Part shown: positions 1-12,014 of the stretch, piece by piece
Numbering within the stretch: position 1 is the first letter of the stretch
How the letters are laid out: the number at the start of each line of letters is the position of its first letter
Source of the DNA: Morinoia aosen
Lineage: Eukaryota > Arthropoda > Malacostraca > Amphipoda > Talitridae
DNA length: 64,000 nucleotides
Direction of reading: 5' to 3'
NCBI GenBank assembly: GCA_030386875.1
Contig: CM059562.1
Coordinates: 26,219,000 to 26,282,999, forward strand
Notes under the pieces: generated by a model
What the model was told of the DNA's origin: nothing
Databases searched by the model: none
Seen by the model: only the letters and a program-made list of their open reading frames with translations
Position numbers and translations under genes: made by a program

Positions 1-569
1 GATTCTTTGGAATGGAATTTTTAATTTCTGTTGATCCCCTAAACTATGTTGACCGGGAAAAGTTACCCGCACTTACACTCAACCCATCTCATAGTCAGAG
101 AAATCTGAATTCAATAAGGCAAGGAAACCTAACAAAAATTACTCTGTGACAACCTCTACTCCTATGAGTAAATCACAACCAGCTCCAAGACCAGAAACCC
201 CAAGGGCAAACCCTAACAATGGGAGCCCAAAGCAAAAGAACAAAGAATTTATAACAATACTTCTAAAAGAACATTAGAAAGTAGTCGAGAGTTTTTGGGT
301 TTGCAAAGTAAAAAAAGAGTGAAACCCACAATGTCTCTGACTCAGACATGTCTCAGCACAATGTATCATTGCTTAGTGAGTCAGATCCCTCAGGAGTTCT
401 TTCTAGCAATGATTCTCTATCTGAATCAACTTTGGTAATTCCAAACAATCAAGAAGAACTAAAACAAAAGTAGAAATACACTGCAGGGGTAAAATTGCTA
501 AAATAGACCTCATCTTGTCAGAAAATGTGCAGATAAAATCTCAAATATAGTTATGCTTGTACAAATAAA

Positions 570-1380
570 TGCACAAGATGATTACCAAAACTTGACAAAA
601 CAAAATCCTTTCAAATTACAAGCTACAATAAACCAAATTTGTGGTGAAGTGGAAAAAGTAGAGTATAAAAGATCAGGCAATCATTATTGAAACTAAAACA
701 GGAAGCCAAGTAAAAACCTTGATGAACCTAAAGATGTTCTGTGAAATTCCAGTCAAGACTCAAATAGTATGGGGGCTTTCACCTCCAATGGAAAGATTTA
801 TCCCCAGAATTCTTGTTGAGACTCATTAGAAGATTTTTTGCAACAACTTGCCTCCGGGGTAGTAGGTATACGTAAAATGTACGTGGATCCAAACCGTGCC
901 AACTCATCCTTGTTTGTACTTACCTTCCTTGGAACTTGCCCTACAGAGCTGAAAGCAGGCTATTCAAATTACAAAGTGGATCCTTTCTACAACAATCCCA
1001 TTCAATGTAACAAATGCTGGCAATGGGGACATACTACCTTGGTCTGCCAAAACTGGAAAGTCTAAGAATGGCTCATCTCAAGAACATGATGAAAACAACT
1101 GCACCACTGAAAATCTAGTAAGCACAATTTGCAAGGGAAACCATACTGCTGCCTCAAAAGAGTGCCCCATTTATATTCAAGAACATAATGTTATTAAACT
1201 CCAAGCCAGACAAAATAACTCATTTATAGATGCAAAGAAAATAGTTCAAAACCAAACTCAAGTCCACCAGCAGCAAGATACTCTCCCAGAATTTGAATCA
1301 AGACACTCCTTCCCCCCACTTGTACTATCAAGAACCCAGACAGAATCTCAAAATTTGACACAAAAAACATGCTAATGCAA
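570..1380 (+). pseudogene. LINE ORF1 (gag-like) remnant with CCHC zinc knuckles
   Basis: The clearest piece, 838-1065, ends in a zinc knuckle (CNKCWQWGHTTLVC, about 1012-1053). A second knuckle-like motif (CKGNHTAASKEC) lies about 40 bases further on in a shifted frame. Upstream, 570-835 still reads as gag-like protein in pieces. In LINEs of this kind ORF1 binds the element RNA and forms the RNP. Several frameshifts and stops make it non-functional. The exact ends are not definable. Confidence 0.7.
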
Positions 1381-1853
1381 TCAATTCAAATATCTCACAT
1401 TACAGTCATGGTACACCAATACAGAATCTTGGAAACCCTATGCATGCTCATAAAAGGCTAGAACTGCAGAAGCAGCCTACTACTAAGCATTGGAAAATTA
1501 AGCTATAGAACACAGTCAACTTATGAACCAGAATACACCAACCCTACTGAACACAGAAGGAACTTACAACGTAATGGCTACTAATTGTGACACAGCAAAT
1601 ACTCCATTGAAAGAAAGGAACCCTCCAGCCTCTAAAAACCAGCAAAGCCATAAAAGTATCTCAGAAAAGGACGTTGAAATATCACTCAAGACCATAATTT
1701 TTAAACTTCTTCCTACAATTGTCAAAATGCTAATGTTCAATTCAATCACTGAGCGTATTGAACTACTAACAGAACTTGGTAACATCCTGAATGCAAAGAT
1801 CTTATAATAGAAGTGCTGACTGAACTAAATATCACCTCTTTAATAAGCCCATA

Positions 1854-4800
1854 ATGACTCTATCAATATTGCAGTGGAATATGAGAGGATATTTTTCTAA
1901 AATCCCCTTCCTGCAGTTGCATATTAATCAATATGAACCAAAAATTATTTACTTACTTGAAACCCACTTAAAAAATCACAATAAAACCAAGCCAAATAAC
2001 TGTTCCACCCTACAGAAAAGATAGAGACAATAGAGGAGGTGGGGTAATGACTTATGTCCATAATACTATACCTTGTATACCTATTCAAATCATCACTCCT
2101 GTTGAAGTTTTAGCTCATAGAGTATTCATTAACAAGAAACCTATCAACATTATGTATACGTATCTGCCACCAACACTTGATAATGACTTAGTAGGTCACA
2201 ACCTCCTAGAGATTGGCAATTTGAATAGGGGATCCAGCATCATTGTGATCAATTCAAAAACCCACAGCTATTCCTGGGGCTCAGAATTTATAGATAGAAG
2301 AGACAGAATTATAGTGAATTGGATTACAGACACCAATCTTATCTTGTTGAACAACACAGCCTCAACTTTTTTATCATCAAATGGAAACTATACTCACATT
2401 GACTTGACACTAGTGACAGAAGATTTGCACTCTCTCCTAAGATAGAAAACCCACCCAGACACCATGATGTCAGACCACTTCCCAGTGTACATGGCCTCAA
2501 ACATAGAAATATTGCAGGTTAATTTTCCAGATAGGTGGCTTCTTAAATCAGCTAACTGGCCTAAGTTTAGAGAAACCATGATCTTCCCCATTCTTAGCAA
2601 CCTAACATGTGACGAAGCTTGCAGAGCAGTTACACAGACAATTCTTAGTGCAACTGAAGGCAGTGTTAAAAAGAGTAGCATGGGCCCAGCTAGACAGAAA
2701 ATTAATTGTTGGTGGAATGAAAAATGTAAGGAAAGTCACAGGGAATATCAAAGGGCATACAGTCAATATAAAAATCACCGTGGAAACATGCAAAAATGGA
2801 TTGCATTTATAAGGGCTCAAACTATTTTCAGAAAGACAGTGCTCAAAGCAAAAACAGAAAGTTGGAGAAGTTTATGTAGCCAGTCTAAATGATAAAGCTC
2901 ATCAGCAGAAATGTGGAAAAAAATTAGAGCCATAAATGGAAAAAGAAACTGGAGCCGAATAACATTGAAAATCCAAAATGAGGTGGCCACTTGTCCTAAA
3001 GATGTGGCTGACATTCTAGTAGAACAATATAAATTCTTTAGCACTGGTGAGACTCAAGATTCTTTATTTTTAAACATAAGGTTACCAGTGAACATTCGCC
3101 CATACATTTCACTCCTGTTCCTCATTATCAATATAACCGTCCAATTACATATGCTGAACTTGAAAGAGCACTGAAAAGCTCCAAGGCCAAAGCACCAGGC
3201 CCTGATTCAATCCCAATAGATTTCATAAAAAATATGGATAAAATAAAAAAAATACAATTTTACAGCTATTCAATAAAGTGTGGAACTCTGAAATCCCCAT
3301 GCCTTGGAAAGAAGCAGTAATTTGCCCCATTTTGAAACCTGGCAAAGATCCTACAGATCCGAAGTCTTATAGGCCAGTAGCTCTACCAATACTTAATGCA
3401 AAATATTTGAAAAAATATTTAATTGGAGACTTCTTTTTTTATTTGGAGGATACAAATTTGATTGATAAAACCTAGAGTGGTTTTAGAGCCAGTCACTCCA
3501 CTCTAGACAGAATGTCTCGCCTGGAAAACTCGATCCGTAAAGCTCTCATGCTTCAGGACCGTTGCATTGTTGTATTTATTGATATTAAACGTGCTTTTTA
3601 AAACGATATGGCATCATGGGCTGCTAAAAAAATTGGAAATTATGGGTCTTCAGAGAAATATACCAAAAGTAATTGCATCCTTTATAAAAAATTGCAACAT
3701 CAGGGTGAGGGTAAATAGTGTCTTATCTAAGGTATGCGCATTAAATACTGGTGTTCCTCAAGAATCAGTCATAAGCCTTACACACTTTGTTATGATTAAT
3801 TATATATTTCATGACTCCACCTGTGCTAGAAACATCTCTTGATGCAGATCAAGGAGCCTTCTGGAAAACTCATCCAAACTTAGCTCAGGCTCTCAGAATC
3901 TTGCAGGAGGCTCTGGACATTCTTCTAAGTTGGTGGCAATGCTGAGGCTTACAAATATCTGCTGAAAAAACCAAGTGCATGGTGTTTACGCATAAACATA
4001 CGAAACCGTCCTTCCAACTGAAATATAACACAAGTATAGAATTTGTAAAGAAGTTCAAGTTCTTAGGACTCACCCTTGACTCACAACTGAGATAGTGTTT
4101 GCACATCAAAGAAGTCGCACAAAAGTGCCAAAAAGACCTGAGACTTCTGCACATTTTATTCAATCTGAAATGGTCAGCAGAATATAACATACTAAAAATT
4201 GTTTACCATTTCATTATATTGCCAAAACTATGATGTGGAAGTTTTCCGTTTGACACTGCCAATGCAACCCACCTGTTATCCTTGGACAAAGTCCAGTATG
4301 CTCATGTCCGCTTAATGCTGGGTGCATTGATGTGTACGAAAGGTAGTAATGTGGAAGCAAAAGCGAATTTGCTACCACTTAAACAGGCAAGGCAAATACA
4401 AATGTGTCGGTATGCATTGAGGGTACTTAGTGTTCCAAACCATCCAGTTTGATCATTATGTATAGACTATTACCCATACCAGTTATTCTAAAACAGTAAC
4501 AAGCCTCTCCCTGTCACTGGTCGCATACATAACCTCTTTCAGGAGATCAGGTTAAAATGGAAGACATTGGCCTCATCCCAAACAAATGTTAATACCAAAC
4601 TATCAGTAGAAATTGTCAATTCAATCTGGGGTGCTTTCAAAAAAATTGCATATCAGAAAGCAACTGGAAACGGCCGTACAACCAACTGCACAAAGGATAC
4701 AAAGATAGGAAGGCACTGTACACAGACGGTTCAGTTCAGGGTCTTAAAGCTGGTGCAGGAATTTGGTCCCAACAGGTTAGTGTGCTGATTAGAATCCCAG

Positions 4801-5575
4801 ATAGGTCAACAGTTCTCACAGCAGAGCTTACTGCTATTTACTATGCATTGAATTTGCAGAAACCCAAATTGAAGACTTTATTTTGTACACAAACTCACTC
4901 AGTGCTATTCAGGCTATAAATCAACTGCATCCATCCAAGCACCATTAGTTGCCAAAATAAACATTTGCTTCAAAGCCTTCTAGAAAAATAATCATTGAAT
5001 GGATCCCAAGCCATGTAGGAATTAAGGGAAATGAAAAGGCAGACCAGTTGGCAAGAACTGCTTGTCATTTGAATACCAATAGATCTAATCTAATTCAATA
5101 CACAGATCTGAGAGGATATATAAACTTGCATTGTAAAGGACAATGGCAAAAAGAATGGGATAGGGAACAATCCTTGTATCACAAAATAAAACCCACCATG
5201 AATACCAAGGTCATTTTCCATTTAGAAAAACTCTAACTTTAAATTTGGCATTGTCAAGTTGCAAATCATTCTTCAAATTTTGGGTCTCAAGGAAGGAACA
5301 GGTGATTCTAACCAGGCTAAGGCTACTTACTGCTCAAATAACCCATAAACACTTATTTACAAAAACATTAAAACCTAAATGCAGCCACTGTAGGTGTGAC
5401 TTAAACATTTCTCATCTATTGATTGATTGCCCTGTGTTTGAACTTCAGCATAAGGCAATGAGAGATTTTGCTTGAGACCAAAAAGCAATCTTTGATGCAA
5501 GTAGTGTGCTTGGTGGGGAGTTTAGTGCTGAGCTGGTTCTTGATTTCATTGCTAATACTGGGGTGATGAATCAAA
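1854..5575 (+). pseudogene. LINE ORF2 remnant: endonuclease, reverse transcriptase, RNase H
   Basis: A plausible ATG at 1854 opens an APE-type endonuclease (LQWNMRG near the N-terminus, then LLETHLK; GGGVMTYVHN near 2040; SDHFPV near 2470). Reverse transcriptase pieces follow: AKAPGPDSIP near 3190, the KSYRPVAL motif near 3370, the IDIKRAF motif A near 3580 and a damaged motif B (NTGVPQESV) near 3750. No intact YADD motif is visible. RNase H is marked by LYTDGSVQG near 4720, AELTAIYYAL near 4820 and IEWIPSHVGIKGNEKAD near 4995. A terminal CSHCRCDLNISHLLIDCPVF motif sits at about 5380-5440. At least a dozen stops and frameshifts interrupt it, so it is dead. Domain identity is certain; clade is not. 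Confidence 0.85.
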
Positions 5576-5688
5576 TCTAAATGCCCCACGTTCTAGTTGC
5601 TGCGACATCTGGCACTCTTATCTGTGACTGGTGATGTGCCTAATTGGACCAAAGTAAGTAATGTGATCCCTTATCCGGTATTGTAGAG

Positions 5689-6290
5689 CAGGCCCTAGAC
5701 GTCCAATCATTTTGATCAAAAACTTCACGCCATTGCTTTAATAAATCATGATTGACCGTCTAGAAGCTGTTTTCACGATTGAGACAAGCGTTGACGCAGA
5801 TTGATAGGAACATTGAATGACTCAAGCACAAATGCTTGATCGTCTAGGCCAACTTTGTTTTGATCAAGCATTGCGTCAATGTTCTCTATCTTGGGGCGTA
5901 CTAAATCCTTTTTCTCTATCTTGGGACGTACTCAATTTAGTAAAAAACCAAAGCTCACTTAGTCCATGCAAGTAAAGTTCTCATAATATTCTTTTTTTTT
6001 GCGCAGAACGTCGAGTAAATGCTCTCGTGAGTAAAGTGTTTCTCATTTTGTACCACTCCCTAAACCAGCGTCATTTCCTCTTTACTTGTTGTTTTTCCAC
6101 TTGAGGGCAACTAGAGTCGAAGGAAGGGAAGTCATATCTGTAGTGAAAATTATTCCGAAACACTTCACATCAGACTTTCCTCTTCAGAAAGTCAACTAAG
6201 AATGGGTTTTGATGAAATTGATTGAAAGTTGATTTCTCGATTATGCCTGCGTCAATTGATTGTGAACATAGCTTGATCATCTGGGGCCTG
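5689..6290. mobile_element. Probable non-autonomous DNA transposon with CAGGCCC ends
   Basis: The left end CAGGCCCTAGACG is mirrored at the right by the reverse complement of CAGGCCCCAGATG. The core motif (CGTCTAG, GATCAA) recurs several times inside in both orientations, as subterminal repeats of hAT-like elements do. A short internal direct repeat (TCTATCTTGGGGCGTACT, 5886 and 5919) is also present. No coding sequence and no convincing target duplication were found, so the superfamily is open. Confidence 0.5.
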
Positions 6291-6484
6291 CTGAACACGT
6301 TGGGATGATGTGAAAGGTTGGGTTCAAGTTCATAGTACTATAGTTGTAAATTATGAAAGTAATAAATTTGAGACTAGCAAAATGGTAACTGATATAGTAA
6401 TAAGGCTATTGAAAAGTAATTAAGAAAATAAAAAAATAATTGAGAAAAAGTGAAAATTATCAGATGGATAACTTGTGCTCCCTA

Positions 6485-6670
6485 CTGAAGGTGAAATTAC
6501 GGTCAATATGCAGTTTAGGGGATCCACGGAATAGAAGAATTCCATTCGAAAGAATCACCAAAGGAACCCATTTAAAAACATTTTACAAGAATGACATTCT
6601 GCTTGCTGATGCTTTATTTTAGTTATTCAACTTTGAAATTTTCATCTTCCGTAGCAGTTGCGTTGCGCGC
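6485..6670 (+). repeat. Dispersed repeat R1, copy 1
   Basis: About 185 bases resembling 11570-11755. Both copies run from TGCAGTTTA through AAAGAATCACCAAAGGAACC-like sequence and GATGACATTCTGCTTGCTG-like sequence to GTTGCGCGCTT. Here the copy is cut off exactly where the TTAA element at 6671 begins. Origin unknown; the 194 bases between 6291 and 6484 show nothing recognisable. Confidence 0.55.
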
Positions 6671-8214
6671 TTAAGGACACCGTCTAGGTAAAAAAATTCC
6701 CGTTATTTATAGATGGATTTCTCTGAAATTTTCACAGTAGGTGTGAAATGATGCAAATATCATTTGTTATTTTAACAAAATTTTTGTATCTGCACTGGAT
6801 TTTTTTTTATTTTCGAAAAATATCATAAAATAGGGGTTTTTTTAAAATCCTACTTCTTCTACAATTTTGAAGTTACAGAACCAGTACTTCGTTTTTAGAT
6901 TGCTTAGATGTCTATATAACCACTCGCAATAGGGAATTTCGATAACTTTTTTTGTGGATTTTGGGAATTGAAATAAAAAATGAACTTTTTTTCATTTTTT
7001 TTCATGTCCTGTAATTTTCAAAATAATAAATTTATCAAAAAATGCTATTGCGCAAGGATACACCTTGCTGAGCCCTATCGAATGGTATATAAACCATTCT
7101 CCTAGCTCTCAAATTGTGGAAAAAGTAGCATTTGAGAAACCAATTATCAAGTTTCCTGAAAAACGTGTTTTTTCACAAAAAAAATTTTTCTTTTTATCTT
7201 TTGGACTACAGGGTTTTCTATAATGAACTCTTGAGCATTTGTAGCTCTTTACAAGCCCTTCCGATTGATACAATTTACATTGCTGTAGCTCTGTAACTCT
7301 GGGGAAAAATATACAACAAAAGAGAATAGGTGTCATTCTTGAAAGCAACCAATTTTTTTAATTTTTCATTTTTTTTTACCAAAATACGTTTTTTTGTCAA
7401 GTCAACTCCTTTGTTTTATAGCTCTTTTCAAGCCCTTTGGATTGGTGTGCTCGCCATAGCTGTAGCTATGATACTGCAGCTGTCATTGAGCTATGAATGA
7501 AAGCTGCGGTATCATAGATACGGCAGAACAGCTAAATTCTGAAATTGTCAAAAATTATAAAAAATATTTACTCAGCGTTAGAATGTTTCGTTTGAATAAT
7601 GGAAGCACTTTGAGTAGCCAGCCCATTAACAAACTATAATGCCATTCCCGCAGAGAAACACTCTCAATTGACCTCCAATAATGAGGGGGGGAGGGTTCAA
7701 GGTCACTCCACCCCCATCGCTTTCCCCCCCTCTGGTGGGCGCAATATTCGGAGTAGGCGTAAACGGAAAGAACCAATGGAAGCGCAAGAAAATCCTCTAT
7801 AAGATGCATATATAAACAGATAATCAACACATCCCGATTTCTATTAAGACGGTCTCCTGCTTCATTATCATAGATACGGCAGAACAGCTAAATTCTGAAA
7901 TTGTCAATTTTACAAAAAATATTTATTCAGCGGTAGAATGTTTCGTTTGAATAATGAAAGCACTTTGAGTGGCCCATGAACGAACTATATTGCCATTGCC
8001 GCAGAGAAACACGCTCAATTGACCCCCAATAATGAGGGGGGTGAGGGGTTAAGGTCACGCCACCCCCATCGCTTTCCCCCCTCCGGTGGGCGCACTATTC
8101 GGAGTAGACGTAAACGGAAAGTACCAATGGAAGCGCAAGAAAATCCTCTATAAGATGCATATAAAAGCAGAAAATCAACACATATCCTGATTTCTACCTA
8201 GATGGTGTCCTTAA
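6671..8214. mobile_element. TTAA-flanked piggyBac-type non-autonomous element A
   Basis: Begins TTAAGGACACCGTCTAGGTA (6671-6690) and ends with its reverse complement at 19 of 20 positions (8195-8214). Target TTAA at both ends is the signature of piggyBac transposition. No open frame is longer than noise. The interior carries blocks also found in elements B, B' and E, such as an ATTTTGAAGTTACAGAACC-type block and an AGCTCTTTTCAAGCCCTTT block. The right third contains a 356-bp tandem duplication (7511-7866 and 7867-8210) that includes a decayed inner copy of the right terminus. Confidence 0.8.
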
Positions 8215-9345
8215 ACAATTTTACTCGCCTGGTAATGCAATTGCTTCATCATTCTTTTGTATGAATTTAATGATTGTTTTAAAATAATTAAATTACGTGA
8301 ATGATAAGTACACATCAGAGCAGCCATGATGTCACTTGCTGCATTTGAATTGTTTGCAGTTTTGTACTGCTATTACTCATTAAATGCTTATTTATGATGA
8401 AAATTGCATAAAAGAATAGTTGTTTATTTTGATTTTATAACCACTAACAAGCAACAAAAAATGGAAAATCAATTATTTAAGCAAATATGAATAATGGAAG
8501 ACAAAAATTTACATACCTCTATAACTGATTAAATGCTCATTTATGACAGAAAATGCATAGTAAAAAGTTGTTTATTTTCAACTCATTCCCATACTGCAAG
8601 CAACAAATATGTGAAAGTTGATCAGTGTCCAGTTATAAACATTTACCATCAATTTTTTAAAGTTGAAAAGAATTGTGGTTTTTGTTTACCACTGGACGCT
8701 AATTGATTTTCCAATTTTTGTTACCATGTATAATCCTAAAGAGATCAAAATCAACTACTTCTCTTCTCTGCACTCTTCATTGTAAATCTGTATTTAACGA
8801 GTTATAGCGGTAATTTGATTATTGTTTTTCACGGCTGGAATGAACGTTAATGTTAGGTTGAGTAAGTTAGCTAAGGTAATCTTATTTAAACAATTGTATT
8901 TGCCTAGAGGTGAAATTGCTTCATAATTTTTCTATGAATTTACCTATTTTTCTAGAATACTTTGTTTATGCAAATGATAAATACACATGACGTCAATCGT
9001 CGCGCCGAAGCCATGACGTCACTCGTGGCATTTGAATTGTTTGCAATTTTATATTGCTATATCTTGTTAAATACTCATTTTCAAGGAAAATTGCATAGAA
9101 AAAAGTTTTGTTTATTTTGATCTCATTACCATTTAAAAAGCAACAAAAAATGGAAAATAGATTATTTGAGCAAATTTGAGCCATGGAAGCCAAAAATTAA
9201 CATACCGCTATAAGCCTATAACTCATTAAAAAATCATTTACAAAGGAAAGTGCATAGAAGAAAAGTTGTTTATTTTCATTTCATATCATACCACAAGCCA
9301 CAAATATTTGAAAATTGATTAGTGTCCAACTGTAAACATTTACCA
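8211..9345. repeat. Tandem repeat, period about 675 bp, 1.7 copies
   Basis: Unit 1 starts at TTAAACAATT 8211 and unit 2 at the same motif at 8886. Matching landmarks follow in order: GCATTTGAATTGTTTGCA, TTGTTTATTTTGAT, GCAACAAAAAATGGAAAAT, and the GTGTCCA...TAAACATTTACCA block. Each unit also contains a shorter internal duplication of the CATTAAATGC...AAAAGTTGTTTATTTT block. No coding potential seen. Confidence 0.65.
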
Positions 9346-9989
9346 GAATAATTTGTAATTTTGTATTTTCCTATGACCAATTTGTTCTTCAAAATGCTAA
9401 ATTTATCAAAAATGAGCCGTTCATTTGTTGAGACAAATTTCATGCAACAGGAATGTGTAATTCATGTGTTATATTATTAAATGAACAATATTATTAAACA
9501 TCTAGATAGTGCATAGATTTTTACCTTTCTATAATAAATGAGATTAGAGCACTATTCAGAGAATAGATTTGTTTCCTGTAGGCCTAAGTGACAAGTGACA
9601 GGCACAAATTTAATCTAGTTGTTATTGTTGCTTTATTGTTATTTCAACTGTAAAATCATGTATGACTATATGAGCATTATTTTATCTCCAAATTTTATGC
9701 ATTTACATCTTGTGATGCATTTATGCTGAGGTGAGTTTAGGCTTTAAATATTTAGGAACATTTGAAACTTGAAAGTGAGGGCTGACAGTGTCAGGGCCTT
9801 TGTAATGGCCTGCAATTCCCTCTGCAATGCTCACAATATTCAACAAAGAATTCAGAGCCTGTGTACCAGACTTGTTCAAGAGTCGACTCAGGATTCGCCA
9901 ATCCTAGTCACAAGCTACCATTGGACGGCATCACTGTGATAACCAGTATGTCAAAAACCACCCTTAGGCATAGTGCATCACTACAACCC
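9346..9989. other. Non-coding stretch, nothing recognised
   Basis: AT-rich sequence without an open frame or clear repeat. The last about 200 bases may be the 3' part of the antisense LINE fragment that follows, but this could not be shown. Confidence 0.4.
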
Positions 9990-10800
9990 CACTCTACATG
10001 AGTAGCTCATATGAGTTGTTGTCTCTTACTCCAGGTCAAATTACACTTTTGATTCAATCCTACAGGACAGCTCATACCACAATCATCTCCAACTTATCTG
10101 GTATGCCACTCTTTTTTTCCATACTGCTCATACACCACATCCATGAAACTCTCTTTTGCTCATACCTACTACATTCCAGCACAAAATTTTCAATTGTTTC
10201 CTCTACCCCCTACCACACTGCCATTATAATCTATTATTATTCTCATTCCACCTCCACATGCATCTTACACCTCATAGCAAACATGAGTTGGCTTCCTAAG
10301 ATACCATCAAGTAACACCTCACACTTGGCACTTTCTTTTTTTTTCTTTCACCATATTAGTGTAGGCTTTTGTGTCATGCTAAGCATCCACTTATTGAATC
10401 CAAAATTTTTTGCCTCTCAAATCTCTTTTTTCCATTTTTTACAGTCCCACCCACTCTGGTGCTTCATTTCCAACATTCATTAAAAGCCCGTCATCTATAG
10501 GTCTTCCAATTCTAACACAAATTATATTTTGCATACTTGGTTTCCTAGCATGCCCTCAACATATTTTCTTCCAATAGCTTACACTCAGATTCCATTCAAA
10601 TATTTGCTTTACTTGCCTGCTATTCTGCATTTTTTCAATTCTTACCTCTCTTAACACAGCTTTCATCATTTGTTCTGAAAATAGGCTCCACCCTAGGTCA
10701 CCTCTAAAGCTTCTGTAGCTGTCCATTTTGGAGCACCCAATACTAAATGTTCTACTGTGTTTTGTATCACATCCTGCTTCTCAAGGTCATTTCCATTCCA
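9990..10800 (-). pseudogene. Antisense LINE ORF2 C-terminal fragment
   Basis: Read on the minus strand in several frames, the sequence shows features of the C-terminus of an arthropod LINE ORF2: NDLEKQDVIQNTVEHLVLGA directly inside 10800, and ETIENFVLECSRYEQ near 10130, equivalent to the usual HxxxxCxxY motif. It is broken by many stops. It continues past the hAT element at 13161-13265 in the correct order, which shows that the hAT element inserted into it. The plus-strand 161-codon frame at 9998-10483 is a shadow of this fragment. Confidence 0.65.
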
Positions 10801-11007
10801 GGCTAGGGTAGTGATGCAAAAAAAAACAATTTTATTTGATAGTTTTTTTTGCAAAAAAAATGTTTTTTAGGTTTTCTTTTGTTTTTTGTTTTCCACACAC
10901 ACAAATTTTGATAGGTATATGTCTGTTTATTTTTGGTCACATAAAGTACATTAATATCCATGTTCTTTAGTCATGATTGTTTGAATAAAAACATCAAAAG
11001 GAAACCA

Positions 11008-11280
11008 TACCGTAAAACTGTGGCAGATAACCCACAATTACCTAGAGAAGTCTAAGAGGAAACAGCAGGATACACAGAACTTATATTGACAAAGTCAAAA
11101 TTCAGAGCTTACTATCTCTGCTATGATTTTATTTTTATGTGACCAAAACATCTGGCATAGTAGAGATAGTAAGCTCTGAATTTTGACTCCATCTATATAA
11201 GTTCTGTGGCTCCTGCTGTTCCTCATAAGACTCCTCATAGTAATTGTTGATTATCTGCCATCACTTTTACTGTATGTTTT
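11008..11280. repeat. Foldback with about 115-bp arms inside hAT element 1
   Basis: The left arm (about 11009-11127) contains GGCAGATAACCCACAATTAC, ACAGAACTTATATTGA and ATTCAGAGCTTACTATCTCT. The right arm (about 11155-11280) is its reverse complement with few differences. The loop is roughly 30 bases containing ATTTTTATGTGACCA. The same foldback is present in element 2, so it belonged to the ancestor. Confidence 0.75.
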
Positions 11281-11564
11281 CCTTTTGATGTTTTTTATTA
11301 GAAAAAATCACAACTAAAGAACATTGATATTAATATATTTTATGTGACCAAAAAAAAACCATGCTGCTTTTTTTTAAAAACATGTTTTTTGCTAAAAATC
11401 ATGACTAAGAAACTGGATATTAATATATTTCATGTGACCAAAAAATTAAAAATCAAAAATCATGATTTTTGTAAAAATCATGTTAAAAAAAAATCATTTG
11501 TAAAACAACATGAATATTAATATATTTCATCTGACCATAAAACTATGCTGATTTTTTTCACATT

Positions 11565-11755
11565 TTTAGTCTATGTGCAGTTTAATGCGCTCACGGATAT
11601 TAAAAATTTCGTTCCGAAGGATCACTAAAGAAACACATTTAAAAAACTTTTTCATGAATGCCATTCTGGTTGCTGATGCATCATTTTTGAGTTATTTAAC
11701 TTCAAAAATTTTGTCTTCCATTGCAGTCAGTTCCAGTCAGTTGCGCGCTTGAGCT
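11565..11755 (+). repeat. Dispersed repeat R1, copy 2, nested in hAT element 1
   Basis: Matches 6485-6670 over about 185 bases. It interrupts the AT-rich tandem units of the hAT element, so it arrived later or was picked up by it. The sequence from 11756 to 11866 is also foreign to the hAT repeat pattern. Confidence 0.5.
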
Positions 11756-11866
11756 GAAGCTGTTAAAGTACGTCTGGGTGCTTGTAATTTAATATCAGCC
11801 GACCCTGCGGAGCCTGAACCCACTTCTAGGATGTTTTAGTCAATAACACAAACATTTCCACCCAAA

Positions 11867-12014
11867 AATATTAGCAGGGCTGGGGAAGTAAATACTTGAA
11901 TGTACAGTATTCACTCCTACACTTTTGCTAATGTCTACGGTTGCCGCCATATTGAAACTGATGTCAACTGCATATCGATTTTAGTATTCACTACCCCAGT
12001 CCCACTAATATTAT
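11867..12014. mobile_element. Small inverted-repeat element nested in hAT element 1
   Basis: About 30-bp arms: AATATTAGCAGGGCTGGGGA... at the left and the reverse complement of AATATTAGTGGGACTGGGGT... at the right, both continuing to an AATACT. Total about 150 bp, no coding sequence. The CAGGGCTGGGG end is hAT-like, but no target duplication was found. Confidence 0.5.

Larger units (their letters stand above)
1..5580 (+). mobile_element. Degenerate I/Jockey-group LINE (non-LTR retrotransposon)
   Basis: A decayed LINE whose parts are still in order: a gag-like ORF1 with CCHC knuckles, then ORF2 with endonuclease, reverse transcriptase, RNase H and a C-terminal Cys/His motif. All reading frames are interrupted by stops and frameshifts. 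The RNase H domain together with the C-terminal CxxC...HxxxxC motif points to the I-like or Jockey-like groups of arthropods rather than R1 or CR1; this placement is an inference. The 5' end lies outside or at the window edge. No poly(A) tail or target duplication was recognised near 5580, so the 3' boundary is approximate. Confidence 0.85.

Noticed and set aside
9998..10483. 161-codon plus-strand open frame
   Set aside because: Low-complexity Ser/His/Ile-rich translation; the minus strand carries readable LINE ORF2 remnants, so this is an antisense shadow.
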